64,000 bases of DNA, from NCBI GenBank assembly GCA_947252975.1, contig CAMXWX010000001.1:1-64000 (forward strand), in the 5' to 3' direction. The notes under the pieces were generated by a model. The model was not told the DNA's origin. It ran no database searches and saw only the letters and a program-made list of their open reading frames with translations. This document shows positions 32,396 to 39,941 of the stretch, in pieces. Source of the stretch: an uncultured Gardnerella sp. (GTDB lineage Bacteria; Actinomycetota; Actinomycetes; Actinomycetales; Bifidobacteriaceae). How positions within the stretch are numbered: the stretch's first letter is position 1; each line of letters opens with the position of its first letter. A program made the translations under genes and the position numbers.

Positions 32396-33628
32396 ATGAG
32401 TGCAACAGTAGCGAAGAGATATGTTGAAGCAGCTGGCGGTATTATCTACCGCTTGCGCAAAACTGCTAGCAAAGAAAGCAAGTCAAGCAATCCGAACATC
32501 ACAAATCCAAATAAAGATTTCGGTAATGTTGGCAGCGAATCCAACGCTTGTAATCAAGTGTTAAACGAAAGCAACATAGAACTTTGCCTTGTTTACCGCC
32601 CAAAATACAACGATTGGAGCTGGCCAAAAGGCAAGAACGAAGCCAATGAATCGCATCGTCACACTGCTGTGCGCGAAGTTGGCGAAGAGACTGGCTACGC
32701 AGTTACACTTGGACCACATATTGCGCAAATCGAGTATCCACTCGAAAACGAAGGCAAAAAATCGTCTGCAAAAAACGGCATAAAAAGCAGCACAAAAAAC
32801 GGCTCGCAAAATAACGATCAGCCAGAAGTAATCAAGCGAATTCACTATTGGATGATGCGCGAAATCAGCGAAGGCGATGCAATAAAGCGACTTCCAGCAT
32901 TTGGCCCAATAAAACCAGCAAAACCTACAGAAATTGGCAATGTTATTTGGCTTACACCCGAAGACGCTCGCAAAAAACTTACGCACGATAGTGATCAACT
33001 TGTTTTAGACGCATTCCTTGAACGAATAAAGTCTGGTCAAGCAAATTATAAAACGCTTATTCTTGTGCGTCACGGCAAAGCGGAATCGCGAAAAGCTTGG
33101 CAAGGCAGCGAAGCCACTCGTCCAATCACACCTCTTGGGTCCGCCGCCTCCTATGCGCTCGGTCGCGAGCTTGCTTGCTATGCTCCAAACAAAATTGTTT
33201 CTTCTCCTTGGAAGCGATGCTTGGAAACTGTAGACGCTTTTGCAAAAAACTCTTCAATCAACATAGAAAAAGTGGCGGAACTTACAGAAGATTTTCACGA
33301 TAAAAATCCAAAATCAACTCTAAACGTGCTAACAAGTGAAATAAAAAATCTTATAGATACAACTAACGATAGCAACACAACAGAAACAACAACAAAAACA
33401 AAATCAGAAACAACAACCGCAACAACAGTTATGTGCTTGCATCGCCCAATTATTGGAACATTTTTTGCACATTTAAGGGATATTTCTAAGCCAAAAGCAA
33501 ATAAACGCATACTTAGTCAAAAATCGCCATATATGCCTACTGGAAGTGCCGTAATTTTGCACATTGTAAGCACCGAAAAAGGCCCTAAAATCGTAAACAT
33601 AGAAAAGGTTTTGCCAATTGTCTACTAA
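32396..33628 (+). CDS. Nudix hydrolase fused to histidine phosphatase (MutT1-like)
   Basis: Two-domain protein like mycobacterial MutT1, which hydrolyses 8-oxo-dGTP/8-oxo-GTP and diadenosine polyphosphates. The Nudix box is GKNEANESHRHTAVREVGEETG and starts near residue 80; the histidine-phosphatase domain starts with LILVRHGKAESR. Two low-complexity stretches (Lys/Ser/Asn near 120-140 and Thr/Glu/Ser near 325-345) are inserts. ATG at 32396 is preferred: TAAAAT at 32383-32388 ends 7 nt upstream, which fits a leaderless mRNA; a GTG at 32390 is also in frame. Confidence 0.88.
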   Translation: MSATVAKRYVEAAGGIIYRLRKTASKESKSSNPNITNPNKDFGNVGSESNACNQVLNESNIELCLVYRPKYNDWSWPKGKNEANESHRHTAVREVGEETGYAVTLGPHIAQIEYPLENEGKKSSAKNGIKSSTKNGSQNNDQPEVIKRIHYWMMREISEGDAIKRLPAFGPIKPAKPTEIGNVIWLTPEDARKKLTHDSDQLVLDAFLERIKSGQANYKTLILVRHGKAESRKAWQGSEATRPITPLGSAASYALGRELACYAPNKIVSSPWKRCLETVDAFAKNSSINIEKVAELTEDFHDKNPKSTLNVLTSEIKNLIDTTNDSNTTETTTKTKSETTTATTVMCLHRPIIGTFFAHLRDISKPKANKRILSQKSPYMPTGSAVILHIVSTEKGPKIVNIEKVLPIVY

Positions 33629-34334
33629 TCTAAATTCAAAATCTGGCTCAATTCACTCGAGTAGATCTGCGTTTATGCCAAGTCCAATCGGCGCAAATCG
33701 CCCTAGTAGGCCAGCGCAAATGGATCCAGCTATGCTCGCGCAAATCGAAGGCGGCACAGACCCACAAATCGTAAGCGAGATTAGCCACACTTCCGCAGCC
33801 GTCTTGCTGAACCGCGTTCATAAAACGCAAACTCCCGAGATTGTTGCGCGCGTGCTTAACTTGGTAGAAAACGAAGGCATTGAGATTATTGCGGATTTGT
33901 GGAGTAAAGCAGAGGCACAATCGCTTCCTGGAATGCTTTGGAGACTGTATTTGCTTAGAACATCACTACGCAAGAATGGCGACTCTTATGCTGCATATTG
34001 GCGCATTGGCGAGCCAGAGGCCACTAGCGCTTCGGCGATTACTGGAGTTGACGAGTCTCCTACAAAAGAAGATATTGCGCGACTTGCAGACTCGATTCTT
34101 TCTGGCGCGTTTACTGGCGATTTTGCTGTTGCGCTATATCGCGCTTCTGCGTTTAGCGCGATTATTTCGCGCGGAATGCGCACGTACGCAAAAAGACTAG
34201 GCCAGACGCAAAATTCTGAAAGCAGCAGCGCGCAAAAAATTGCCAACGTTTTACACACTTGCGCAAACATGCACGCGCTTTCTTTAGACTTTGCTAGCGG
34301 CGCAAAATTATGGCAAGCAGGCAAGCTTGATTAG
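33618..34334 (+). CDS. Hypothetical protein
   Basis: 238 residues that I do not recognise. The N-terminal 45 residues are Ser/Pro-rich and probably disordered (MPSPIGANRPSRPAQMDPAM within them); the rest is predicted alpha-helical, with LLNRVHKTQTPEIVARVLNLVENEG, LWRLYLLRTSLRKNG and a C-terminal FASGAKLWQAGKL. No signal peptide or membrane span. Start TTG at 33618 overlaps the Nudix-phosphatase stop by 11 bp and has AAAAGG about 10 nt upstream, so the two are likely co-translated. Confidence 0.65.
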   Translation: MSTNLNSKSGSIHSSRSAFMPSPIGANRPSRPAQMDPAMLAQIEGGTDPQIVSEISHTSAAVLLNRVHKTQTPEIVARVLNLVENEGIEIIADLWSKAEAQSLPGMLWRLYLLRTSLRKNGDSYAAYWRIGEPEATSASAITGVDESPTKEDIARLADSILSGAFTGDFAVALYRASAFSAIISRGMRTYAKRLGQTQNSESSSAQKIANVLHTCANMHALSLDFASGAKLWQAGKLD

Positions 34335-34380
34335 ATTATTCGCGGCGCGCTGAAATCTAAAAGCATGTATACTCAGGAAG

Positions 34381-34472
34381 TGACGCTGGCTTGTGCTTAA
34401 GCCCCGGGCTCCATTTTTTGCCGCTGCGAGCGGCGTTTGCGCCGACAGGCGCTTTCACAAGTCAGCGTTTTT
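34381..34472 (+). ncRNA. Candidate structured RNA of unknown class (or complex terminator)
   Basis: A GC-rich island in AT-rich DNA. A 13-bp outer stem pairs ACGCTGGCTTGTG (34383-34395) with CACAAGTCAGCGT (34456-34468), one G-U only, and is followed by TTTTT (34468-34472). Inside are AGCC/GGCT (34400-34410), GCCGCT/AGCGGC (34420-34434) and GCGCC/GGCGC (34439-34452), giving a four-way junction. TATACT at about 34369-34374 is a possible -10. No SRP, 6C, tmRNA or known riboswitch signature was recognised. Confidence 0.55.
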
Positions 34473-34597
34473 AAGATGTTTTAAATTCTCCAACAATTCA
34501 CAAAATTCAACCTTCATTAACAATTGTTTATATTTTTTCTAAATAATCACGGCACGCCGCTAGCTTAACGTGCAATGCTTGCACTAATCTAGAAGGT

Positions 34598-35236
34598 ATG
34601 GATCTTCATGTTTTACATCATCCGCTGGTGGACCACAAGCTCACCGTTTTGCGAGATAAGAATACACCATCTAATATTTTCCGCGAGTTAGTTTCCGAAT
34701 TGGTAACTCTCGAAGCATACGAAGCAACACGCAACTTGGAAGTTAGCGATCGCGAGATTGAAACTCCTATTTGCAAGATGACTGGCAAGCATTTGAACCG
34801 ACCACGCCCAATGGTTGTGCCTGTTTTGCGCGCTGGTCTTGGTATGCTCGACGGCATGACTCGCCTTCTTCCAACCGCTGAGGTTGGATTCCTTGGCATG
34901 AAGCGAGACGAGCAAACTCTCGACATCGTCACTTATGCTAATCGTTTACCAGAAGATTTGACTGGTCGTCAATGCTTCCTTCTTGACCCAATGCTTGCTA
35001 CTGGTGGCACTCTTATTGCTGCTACGCATTATTTGGCAGAGCGCGGCGCTAAAGATGTTACTGCTATTAACATTTTGGCAGCGCCAGAAGGCTTGGAGCG
35101 CATTGAGAAGGAGATTGATCCTTCTATTGACTTTAAGGTTGTTGTTTGCGCTGTAGATGAGCATTTGAACGACAAAGCTTATATTGTTCCAGGTCTTGGC
35201 GACGCTGGCGATCGTTTGTACGGCTTGATTGACTAA
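34598..35236 (+). CDS. upp: Uracil phosphoribosyltransferase
   Basis: Salvages uracil to UMP with PRPP. HHPLVDHKLTVLRDKNT opens the protein; the PRPP loop is LLDPMLATGGT and the uracil-binding end is YIVPGLGDAGDRLYG. Length 212 is standard. AGAAGGT precedes the ATG; TAATCT at 34585-34590 also ends 7 nt from the ATG. A strong terminator follows, whose sequence is repeated 1.6 kb downstream. Confidence 0.97.
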   Translation: MDLHVLHHPLVDHKLTVLRDKNTPSNIFRELVSELVTLEAYEATRNLEVSDREIETPICKMTGKHLNRPRPMVVPVLRAGLGMLDGMTRLLPTAEVGFLGMKRDEQTLDIVTYANRLPEDLTGRQCFLLDPMLATGGTLIAATHYLAERGAKDVTAINILAAPEGLERIEKEIDPSIDFKVVVCAVDEHLNDKAYIVPGLGDAGDRLYGLID

Positions 35237-35292
35237 TAATCACCAGCTAAATCAAACGAAAACTAGAATCAAAAGCTAGAAATAAAACTACA

Positions 35293-35344
35293 AAATAGCC
35301 TGCTGATTTGCAACACTTTGCAAGCTTCAGCAGGCTTTTGTATT
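35293..35344 (+). terminator. upp terminator, copy 1 of a 52-bp duplicated sequence
   Basis: AGCCTGCTGA (35297-35306) pairs perfectly with TCAGCAGGCT (35327-35336), followed by TTTT; the loop contains a second stem TTGCAA/TTGCAA. The same 52 bp recurs at 36921-36972 with one difference. It can also terminate minus-strand transcription of the island genes. Confidence 0.9.
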
Positions 35345-35368
35345 TACATCTTTAATTATTTGTCGGTC

Positions 35369-35800
35369 TCATATTCGTTTAATTTTATTACTATTAAATT
35401 CCAGTTCGTGAATACTCCATAATACCATTGAGACAACTACGATAGATGCAGCTGCAACAGTAGCAACATTAACTTGCGGTCCACGATCCATTGTGTACTT
35501 GACCATTCCACGATTCAAAACATGTACAACAATAAATTGGCCAAAGAATATTTCAATAAAGCCAGCAAGTATTAATATGCTATCAATAATAATTAATATT
35601 TTCTTACGAATTAATCCTCTATTACACAACCCAACAATCATTTGAATTATTGGTGAAATAATTGAAACTAACACAACACCCAAAAGACTTAAATCAAAAT
35701 CTGCTGGATACTTTCCTGGCATTTTAATAAGCAATAAAACTGCTAAAAATACAAAAGATAATGGTAAAAACCATTCTTTCCAATATTTAACGACGAACAC
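35369..35800 (-). CDS. Small four-helix membrane protein of unknown function
   Basis: About 143 residues with four predicted membrane segments: WFLPLSFVFLAVLLLIKMP, LLGVVLVSIISPIIQMIVGL, ILIIIDSILILAGFIEIFF and VATVAAASIVVVSMVLWSI. No family recognised. A GTG at 35800 has AAGGAG 9 nt upstream and is taken as start; ATG at 35821 would add seven residues. It overlaps the amidase-like gene on the same strand by 14 bp and must be co-expressed, so it may work with, anchor or protect against that protein. AT-rich composition. Confidence 0.6.
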   Translation of the reverse strand: MFVVKYWKEWFLPLSFVFLAVLLLIKMPGKYPADFDLSLLGVVLVSIISPIIQMIVGLCNRGLIRKKILIIIDSILILAGFIEIFFGQFIVVHVLNRGMVKYTMDRGPQVNVATVAAASIVVVSMVLWSIHELEFNSNKIKRI

Positions 35801-36809
35801 GATAATAAGCTCCTTCACCATTGAATGAATACCAATTCTTATCCCAATCTAAATAATTTTCAGTGTGTTGAGCTATACGCAATCTACCGTTGCTTTTTAG
35901 GAATACAAACCCTATGTGATCGACAGTACCATCATTACTTTCATCAACACCAATAAAATCTCCATCCCTAACATTATCTACTAACATTCCCCAATAACTT
36001 GTACTAAATCCATACCCCATATAATTTTTAAAAACATTGGCATTAATCCAAGAAACCGAACGATCTCCTCTAGCTTTCCACCACCACCCTTTAAATACAT
36101 CATTATGCTTATCCATACCAATACCACCAGCATATAGAATTTGCGAAGCGAAATTTGTGCAATCTGCCGGAAATATTAACTTACTTTTTTCTTCACCATA
36201 TTTTGGATTTATTTTCCACGCCCATTCTCGCGCATATGCTCTGGCCGCTTCAAGATTTATGCCTGAATTTCTCTCAGTAAGTAAAGGTTTGCGAGGTGTA
36301 ACCTCCTGCTTTGATGGAAGCCACAATTTTGCAATATTAATAGCTTCCTTTTGTGTTAGTTCATTTTTTAATACTTTTAACTCTAATTTATGCAATTCTG
36401 ATAGAATCTGATTATTTTCATATTTATTCTCATATATATCTAGAAATTGCAATATTTTTGTTACATTATTGTTATCTTTATGCGAGGAATTAAAAAGAGA
36501 ATTTTTGTAAATAGTAGCTGTTTCTTCACTAAGAGAAGGAAGCATAGCTTCGCTCTGTATTCTTTGTAATTCTGTAAAATATTTTGAAATATAGAACTTT
36601 TTTACTAACTCTGGATTTTCATAAGTATCTAGTAAAGAAAAATACATACTCTGAAATTTTGTCTTATGCTGCTTTTTGGGAAAATCTACATAAGTCTCTG
36701 ATTTATAGTCAGATGATTCAGCTTGAGCAACATTAGCAAATGACAATATTAAAATAATAGAAAATAGCGCAGCTATAAATGTATAATGCAAGACAACTTT
36801 GTTTTTCAT
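35787..36809 (-). CDS. Secreted amidase-domain protein (Amidase_6-like, putative cysteine peptidase/amidase)
   Basis: 340 residues with a clear signal peptide (MKNKVVLHYTFIAALFSIIL, then ILSFANVAQA before Glu). A helical middle region of 150 residues leads to a C-terminal amidase-like domain: NLEAARAYAREWAWKINPKY, FPADCTNFASQILYAGG with candidate nucleophile C217, and GTVDHIGFVF with candidate catalytic H298, as in CHAP/NlpC-like Amidase_6 domains. ATG at 36809 is used because TGGAG lies 7 nt upstream; the frame opens four codons earlier. Substrate unknown; a cell-wall peptide is a guess. Sits alone with a membrane-protein gene between duplicated terminators. Confidence 0.72.
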   Translation of the reverse strand: MKNKVVLHYTFIAALFSIILILSFANVAQAESSDYKSETYVDFPKKQHKTKFQSMYFSLLDTYENPELVKKFYISKYFTELQRIQSEAMLPSLSEETATIYKNSLFNSSHKDNNNVTKILQFLDIYENKYENNQILSELHKLELKVLKNELTQKEAINIAKLWLPSKQEVTPRKPLLTERNSGINLEAARAYAREWAWKINPKYGEEKSKLIFPADCTNFASQILYAGGIGMDKHNDVFKGWWWKARGDRSVSWINANVFKNYMGYGFSTSYWGMLVDNVRDGDFIGVDESNDGTVDHIGFVFLKSNGRLRIAQHTENYLDWDKNWYSFNGEGAYYRVRR

Positions 36810-36920
36810 ATATAACTCCATTATTATATAAAATCCCTTTTCATTATTTTATCACAATAAATACCAGTTGTCAAATATACACAGCGGCTATGTAATCATA
36901 TACTCATCAGTTCTACATTT

Positions 36921-36972
36921 AAATAGCCTACTGATTTGCAACACTTTGCAAGCTTCAGCAGGCTTTTGTATT
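36921..36972. repeat. Copy 2 of the 52-bp upp-terminator sequence
   Basis: 51 of 52 bases match 35293-35344. The single change turns the stem arm AGCCTGCTGA into AGCCTACTGA, breaking one pair, so the copy is slightly decayed. Same orientation as copy 1; the pair encloses 35345-36920. On the minus strand it lies after hicB and could stop its transcription. Confidence 0.92.
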
Positions 36973-37025
36973 AATTGATTGTGCAATATTGCATAACAAA
37001 TCAGATAATATAGCTAATAATACAA

Positions 37026-37448
37026 CTAAGCTTTATTCACAGCTCCTTTAGCATATAAAGCCTCTAAAGCATCGCGCAAAGCCCCACTGTAGCTGATGCC
37101 AGCTTTTTGTGCCCAAGTGTCAAGCCAAGCTGGAACAGTAACATTTTTACGAACTGCCTGAGAACCGTATTTTGCAGCATAGGAATCCATATCAAGCGCA
37201 ACCATAGACAACTTTGAATTAGGATTTTCTACAACAATATCACTAATATCACTAGCTTTTGGCGCAGTCTTACCACTTTCGAGTTCTGTAAGAACCCATC
37301 CACTTGCTGCATCTTCTGCCATAATCAGAGCCTCTGCAAGATTACTACCGCCAGTTACACACCCTGGCAAATCAGGGACTTCTGCAACAAAACCCCCACT
37401 ATTATCTTCGTATGGAGTAAGAATAACAGGATACGCTAATTTCATCAT
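37026..37448 (-). CDS. hicB: HicB-type antitoxin
   Basis: 140 residues. The N-terminal degenerate RNase-H-like HicB fold is YPVILTPYEDNSGGFVAEVPDLPGCVTGGSNLAEALIMAEDA (functionally one domain), and the C-terminal part (VRKNVTVPAWLDTWAQKAGISYSGALRDALEAL) is a ribbon-helix-helix-like DNA-binding domain for autorepression. It overlaps hicA by 4 bp on the minus strand, toxin first, as usual for hicAB. Confidence 0.88.
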   Translation of the reverse strand: MMKLAYPVILTPYEDNSGGFVAEVPDLPGCVTGGSNLAEALIMAEDAASGWVLTELESGKTAPKASDISDIVVENPNSKLSMVALDMDSYAAKYGSQAVRKNVTVPAWLDTWAQKAGISYSGALRDALEALYAKGAVNKA

Positions 37449-37642
37449 TTCACCTTTGCTTCACTAATTCCCGCCTGACGCCAAATTGACTTAACAACAG
37501 ATGGGTTAATATCACCTGGATGTTTAGGCACTGTGACTTTACCTGTTTTAGTTTTATGTACGAATTGACAATGACTTCCACGCTGTGCAAAAAGTATCCA
37601 GCCGTCCTTCTTAAGACGTTTTTCAATCTCTTTGTATCTCAT
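37445..37642 (-). CDS. hicA: HicA-type mRNA interferase toxin
   Basis: 65 residues from ATG at 37642. MRYKEIEKRLKKDGW and QRGSHCQFVHKTKTGKVTVPKHP give the dsRNA-binding-like fold with the essential His in GSHxQ/F. An in-frame start 14 codons upstream is rejected because a perfect TATAAT (37654-37649 on the minus strand) ends 6 nt before ATG 37642, implying a leaderless mRNA. Cleaves mRNA unless bound by HicB. Confidence 0.88.
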   Translation of the reverse strand: MRYKEIEKRLKKDGWILFAQRGSHCQFVHKTKTGKVTVPKHPGDINPSVVKSIWRQAGISEAKVK

Positions 37643-37722
37643 AAAAAGATTATACACACTATGCGCATAAAATAAAATAATCAATCAAATTTTTACTAAA
37701 TCGCGCATATGCCTATGTTAAT

Positions 37723-38526
37723 TTACCGCGGACGAGTTACGGCCACTTTGCGAGCGCGCTCGGCTAATTCGTCCAATTTGGCAAGCTCCGCGCGCTGAGC
37801 GTCACTTTGCTTTGGCGCAAATTCACCGTAACGATTTTGCGCAGCTGTACGAATTAAAAAGTCAGCCAAACGCGGATTTTTTGGCAAAACCGAACCGTGC
37901 ATATAAGTGCCGATAACGTTGTATTTGCGCGCACCTTCCGTGTGGTCTTCGCCGTTGTTTCCACAATTTTCGCCATCAACCAATCCAAGTGGCTGCGTAC
38001 CATCTTGCAAACTTGTGCGCCCAGAATGGTTCTCGTATCCCACAATATCTCCAAAATCGGCGCTATGCTCCACAAGATTTCCAATCATGCGCACGTCTTG
38101 GCCAACCGTATGCTCGCCGAGTATGCCTATGCCTTTAAGCTTCTGGCCTTCAATAGTCTCAAAGTATTCTCCAAAAAGCTGGTAAAGCCCGCAAATCATA
38201 AGCATTGGAACGCCATTTTTTGCAAGCTCGCGAATCGCGTCTGCGCGCGCAAATAAATCATCTGTCACTCTACTTTGACCATGATCTTGGCCACCGCCAC
38301 CAAGAATCATATCCACGCGCTTTGGCCAATCATCACCAACATTGTACTCGTGAAGCACGGGCTTGTAGCCATACAATTCCGCTCGGCGCATAATCGTAAG
38401 CACATTGCCATAATCACCGTAAATATTCATGTCTTTCGGGTAGAGCGACACAATATCTAATACACGATTTTCGGCTTTGCTTGCAACTACAGTATTCGCT
38501 TGACCAACATCACTCATATTATTCAT
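37723..38526 (-). CDS. gatD: Lipid II isoglutaminyl synthase, glutaminase subunit GatD
   Basis: Class-I glutamine amidotransferase that supplies ammonia to MurT for amidation of the D-Glu in peptidoglycan stem peptides. Nucleophile Cys in MLMICGLYQLFG, upstream GGGGQDHGQ oxyanion region and catalytic His in YMHGSVLPKNPRLAD. The gene follows murT by 14 bp. A Glu/Asn/Gly-rich loop (about residues 185-200) is a small insertion. Confidence 0.92.
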   Translation of the reverse strand: MNNMSDVGQANTVVASKAENRVLDIVSLYPKDMNIYGDYGNVLTIMRRAELYGYKPVLHEYNVGDDWPKRVDMILGGGGQDHGQSRVTDDLFARADAIRELAKNGVPMLMICGLYQLFGEYFETIEGQKLKGIGILGEHTVGQDVRMIGNLVEHSADFGDIVGYENHSGRTSLQDGTQPLGLVDGENCGNNGEDHTEGARKYNVIGTYMHGSVLPKNPRLADFLIRTAAQNRYGEFAPKQSDAQRAELAKLDELAERARKVAVTRPR

Positions 38527-38540
38527 TACGACTACTTTCT

Positions 38541-39941
38541 TTACTTTCCAACTCCAACGTCTTTAACGCTTGCGATTTGCCCTAATGTAGCTCGCACGCG
38601 AAGCATTGCAGTGTATGTGCAATATATGCGTTTTGCGTTTTTAGCATTGCTACTAAAATCACCATTCACAAAAGCTTTAACGTCTTCTTCTAAATCAGTG
38701 TTCACATTTCTAGAAGCAACTTTGTCGTATTGCAAACGCAAAGCCATATCCCATGCGCGTGTGCCAGAAACGCAAGCGACTCCAGTGCTGCTAAAGCACG
38801 TAAAATCAACATCCCACAGCCAGCTCATGTCTCGACCGTCCGCGTATTCGTCGCAAATTGCAATCATTGTGTCATGATTTGCAGGCTTACAAGAAGCGAG
38901 CGCAAGTCTAAATCCAATAGGATTTTTCACTAGAACAAGCTCCACAGGAGCGCCGTTAACTTCGATTACTTCACCTCGCCCAAATGCTGGCGTTACGCGA
39001 GAAATCGCATCCATAAGCGCATCGTCGTTGAATTTTGCGAGCATTGCATCTTTTTTAGCAGCATCCGCCAAAATAGCGCGCACAATCGTAGACGCAGCAG
39101 CAGCATTAAAAACGTTATACACGCCTCGCAACTTAACGCTCGTAGTTTTTCTATGACCATCAATCAAAAAATCAGCTTTATTGCCATCAACTTTTGCCAA
39201 AACAACATCTGCATGCGGAAGATTGCGCGAATCATCATGCGAATCACTACGCGAATCGCCATCCAAATCGCCATCCAAATCGCCATCCAAATCGCCATCC
39301 AAATCACTATGCAAATCGTCGTCGGTTGGGAACATGCTTCTTAACGAATCATCCAAACCAAAATACTTTACTTTGCAAGGCGACAAAACGTCTTTAGAAA
39401 GCGCGGAAATTCGCGGATCTTCGCGATTTAACACAACTACTCGCTTAGTCGCGTGCGCAACATTACTCAGCAATTTAGCTGTAGTGTCAATCTCGCCAAA
39501 TCTATCTAACTGATCTCGCATAACGTTTAGAAGAAGCGAATAGCGCGGCTTTATTTGATTTACAAAATGCACAGCATAAGCTTCATCAAGCTCTAAAACA
39601 GCTATATCCGCATCTAACTTTGTGCCAAAAACAGGCATTTCTTGCACAAGCGACGCCACGACTCCGCGCGTAAAATTCGATCCCGTAGGATTTGTAAACA
39701 CGCGCAATCCAGCATCTCTGAGCATAGACGCAACCATGCGAGTCGTAGTAGTTTTGCCATTAGTTCCCGAAATTAGCACAACTCCGTAAGGCAAACTCCC
39801 TAGCGTTCTAGCTAAAAACCCACGGTCTAGTGTTTCTACAACTTTGCCTGGTAAAGCGCTTCCACCGTGGTGCAACGCTCTAGAAACCGCGCGAACCAGC
39901 TTTCCTACAGCTGGCATCAAAGCATCAAGCAGCATGGCCAT
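38541..39941 (-). CDS. murT: Lipid II isoglutaminyl synthase, Mur ligase subunit MurT
   Basis: Mur-ligase-like ATPase partner of GatD. ATP loop SGTNGKTTTTRM, LELDEAYAVHFV and NREDPRISAL are typical; the DUF1727 C-terminal domain has VLVKNPIGFRLAL and the DVDFTCFSS region with the catalytic Asp. Start ATG 39941 is chosen for its GGAGG 5 nt upstream, giving a short overlap with dnaB; the frame runs on to 40028. Where other MurT proteins have a Cys4 zinc ribbon only one Cys (SPCKVKYFG) is seen, followed by a repeated Asp-Leu-Asp-Gly segment. Confidence 0.9.
   Translation of the reverse strand: MAMLLDALMPAVGKLVRAVSRALHHGGSALPGKVVETLDRGFLARTLGSLPYGVVLISGTNGKTTTTRMVASMLRDAGLRVFTNPTGSNFTRGVVASLVQEMPVFGTKLDADIAVLELDEAYAVHFVNQIKPRYSLLLNVMRDQLDRFGEIDTTAKLLSNVAHATKRVVVLNREDPRISALSKDVLSPCKVKYFGLDDSLRSMFPTDDDLHSDLDGDLDGDLDGDLDGDSRSDSHDDSRNLPHADVVLAKVDGNKADFLIDGHRKTTSVKLRGVYNVFNAAAASTIVRAILADAAKKDAMLAKFNDDALMDAISRVTPAFGRGEVIEVNGAPVELVLVKNPIGFRLALASCKPANHDTMIAICDEYADGRDMSWLWDVDFTCFSSTGVACVSGTRAWDMALRLQYDKVASRNVNTDLEEDVKAFVNGDFSSNAKNAKRIYCTYTAMLRVRATLGQIASVKDVGVGK
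39229..39312 (-). repeat. 12-bp in-frame tandem repeat in murT
   Basis: Seven 12-bp units on the minus strand of which three are AAATCGCCATCC (plus-strand reading) exactly and the rest differ by a few bases. They encode HSDL-DGDL-DGDL-DGDL-DGDS-RSDS-HDDS, an acidic linker in the middle domain. Confidence 0.9.

Noticed and set aside
34381-34472. Structured region before upp as the 4.5S SRP RNA
   Set aside because: The conserved apical GGAAGGAAGCAGCC-type loop is missing and the shape is a four-way junction, not a single long hairpin.
36921-36972. Duplicated terminator as the ends of an insertion sequence
   Set aside because: The copies are direct, not inverted, contain no transposase between them and no target-site duplication could be identified.
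39253-39312. Regular repeats in murT and in the DUF4143 promoter as a CRISPR array
   Set aside because: Units are contiguous without unique spacers, and no cas gene is present.
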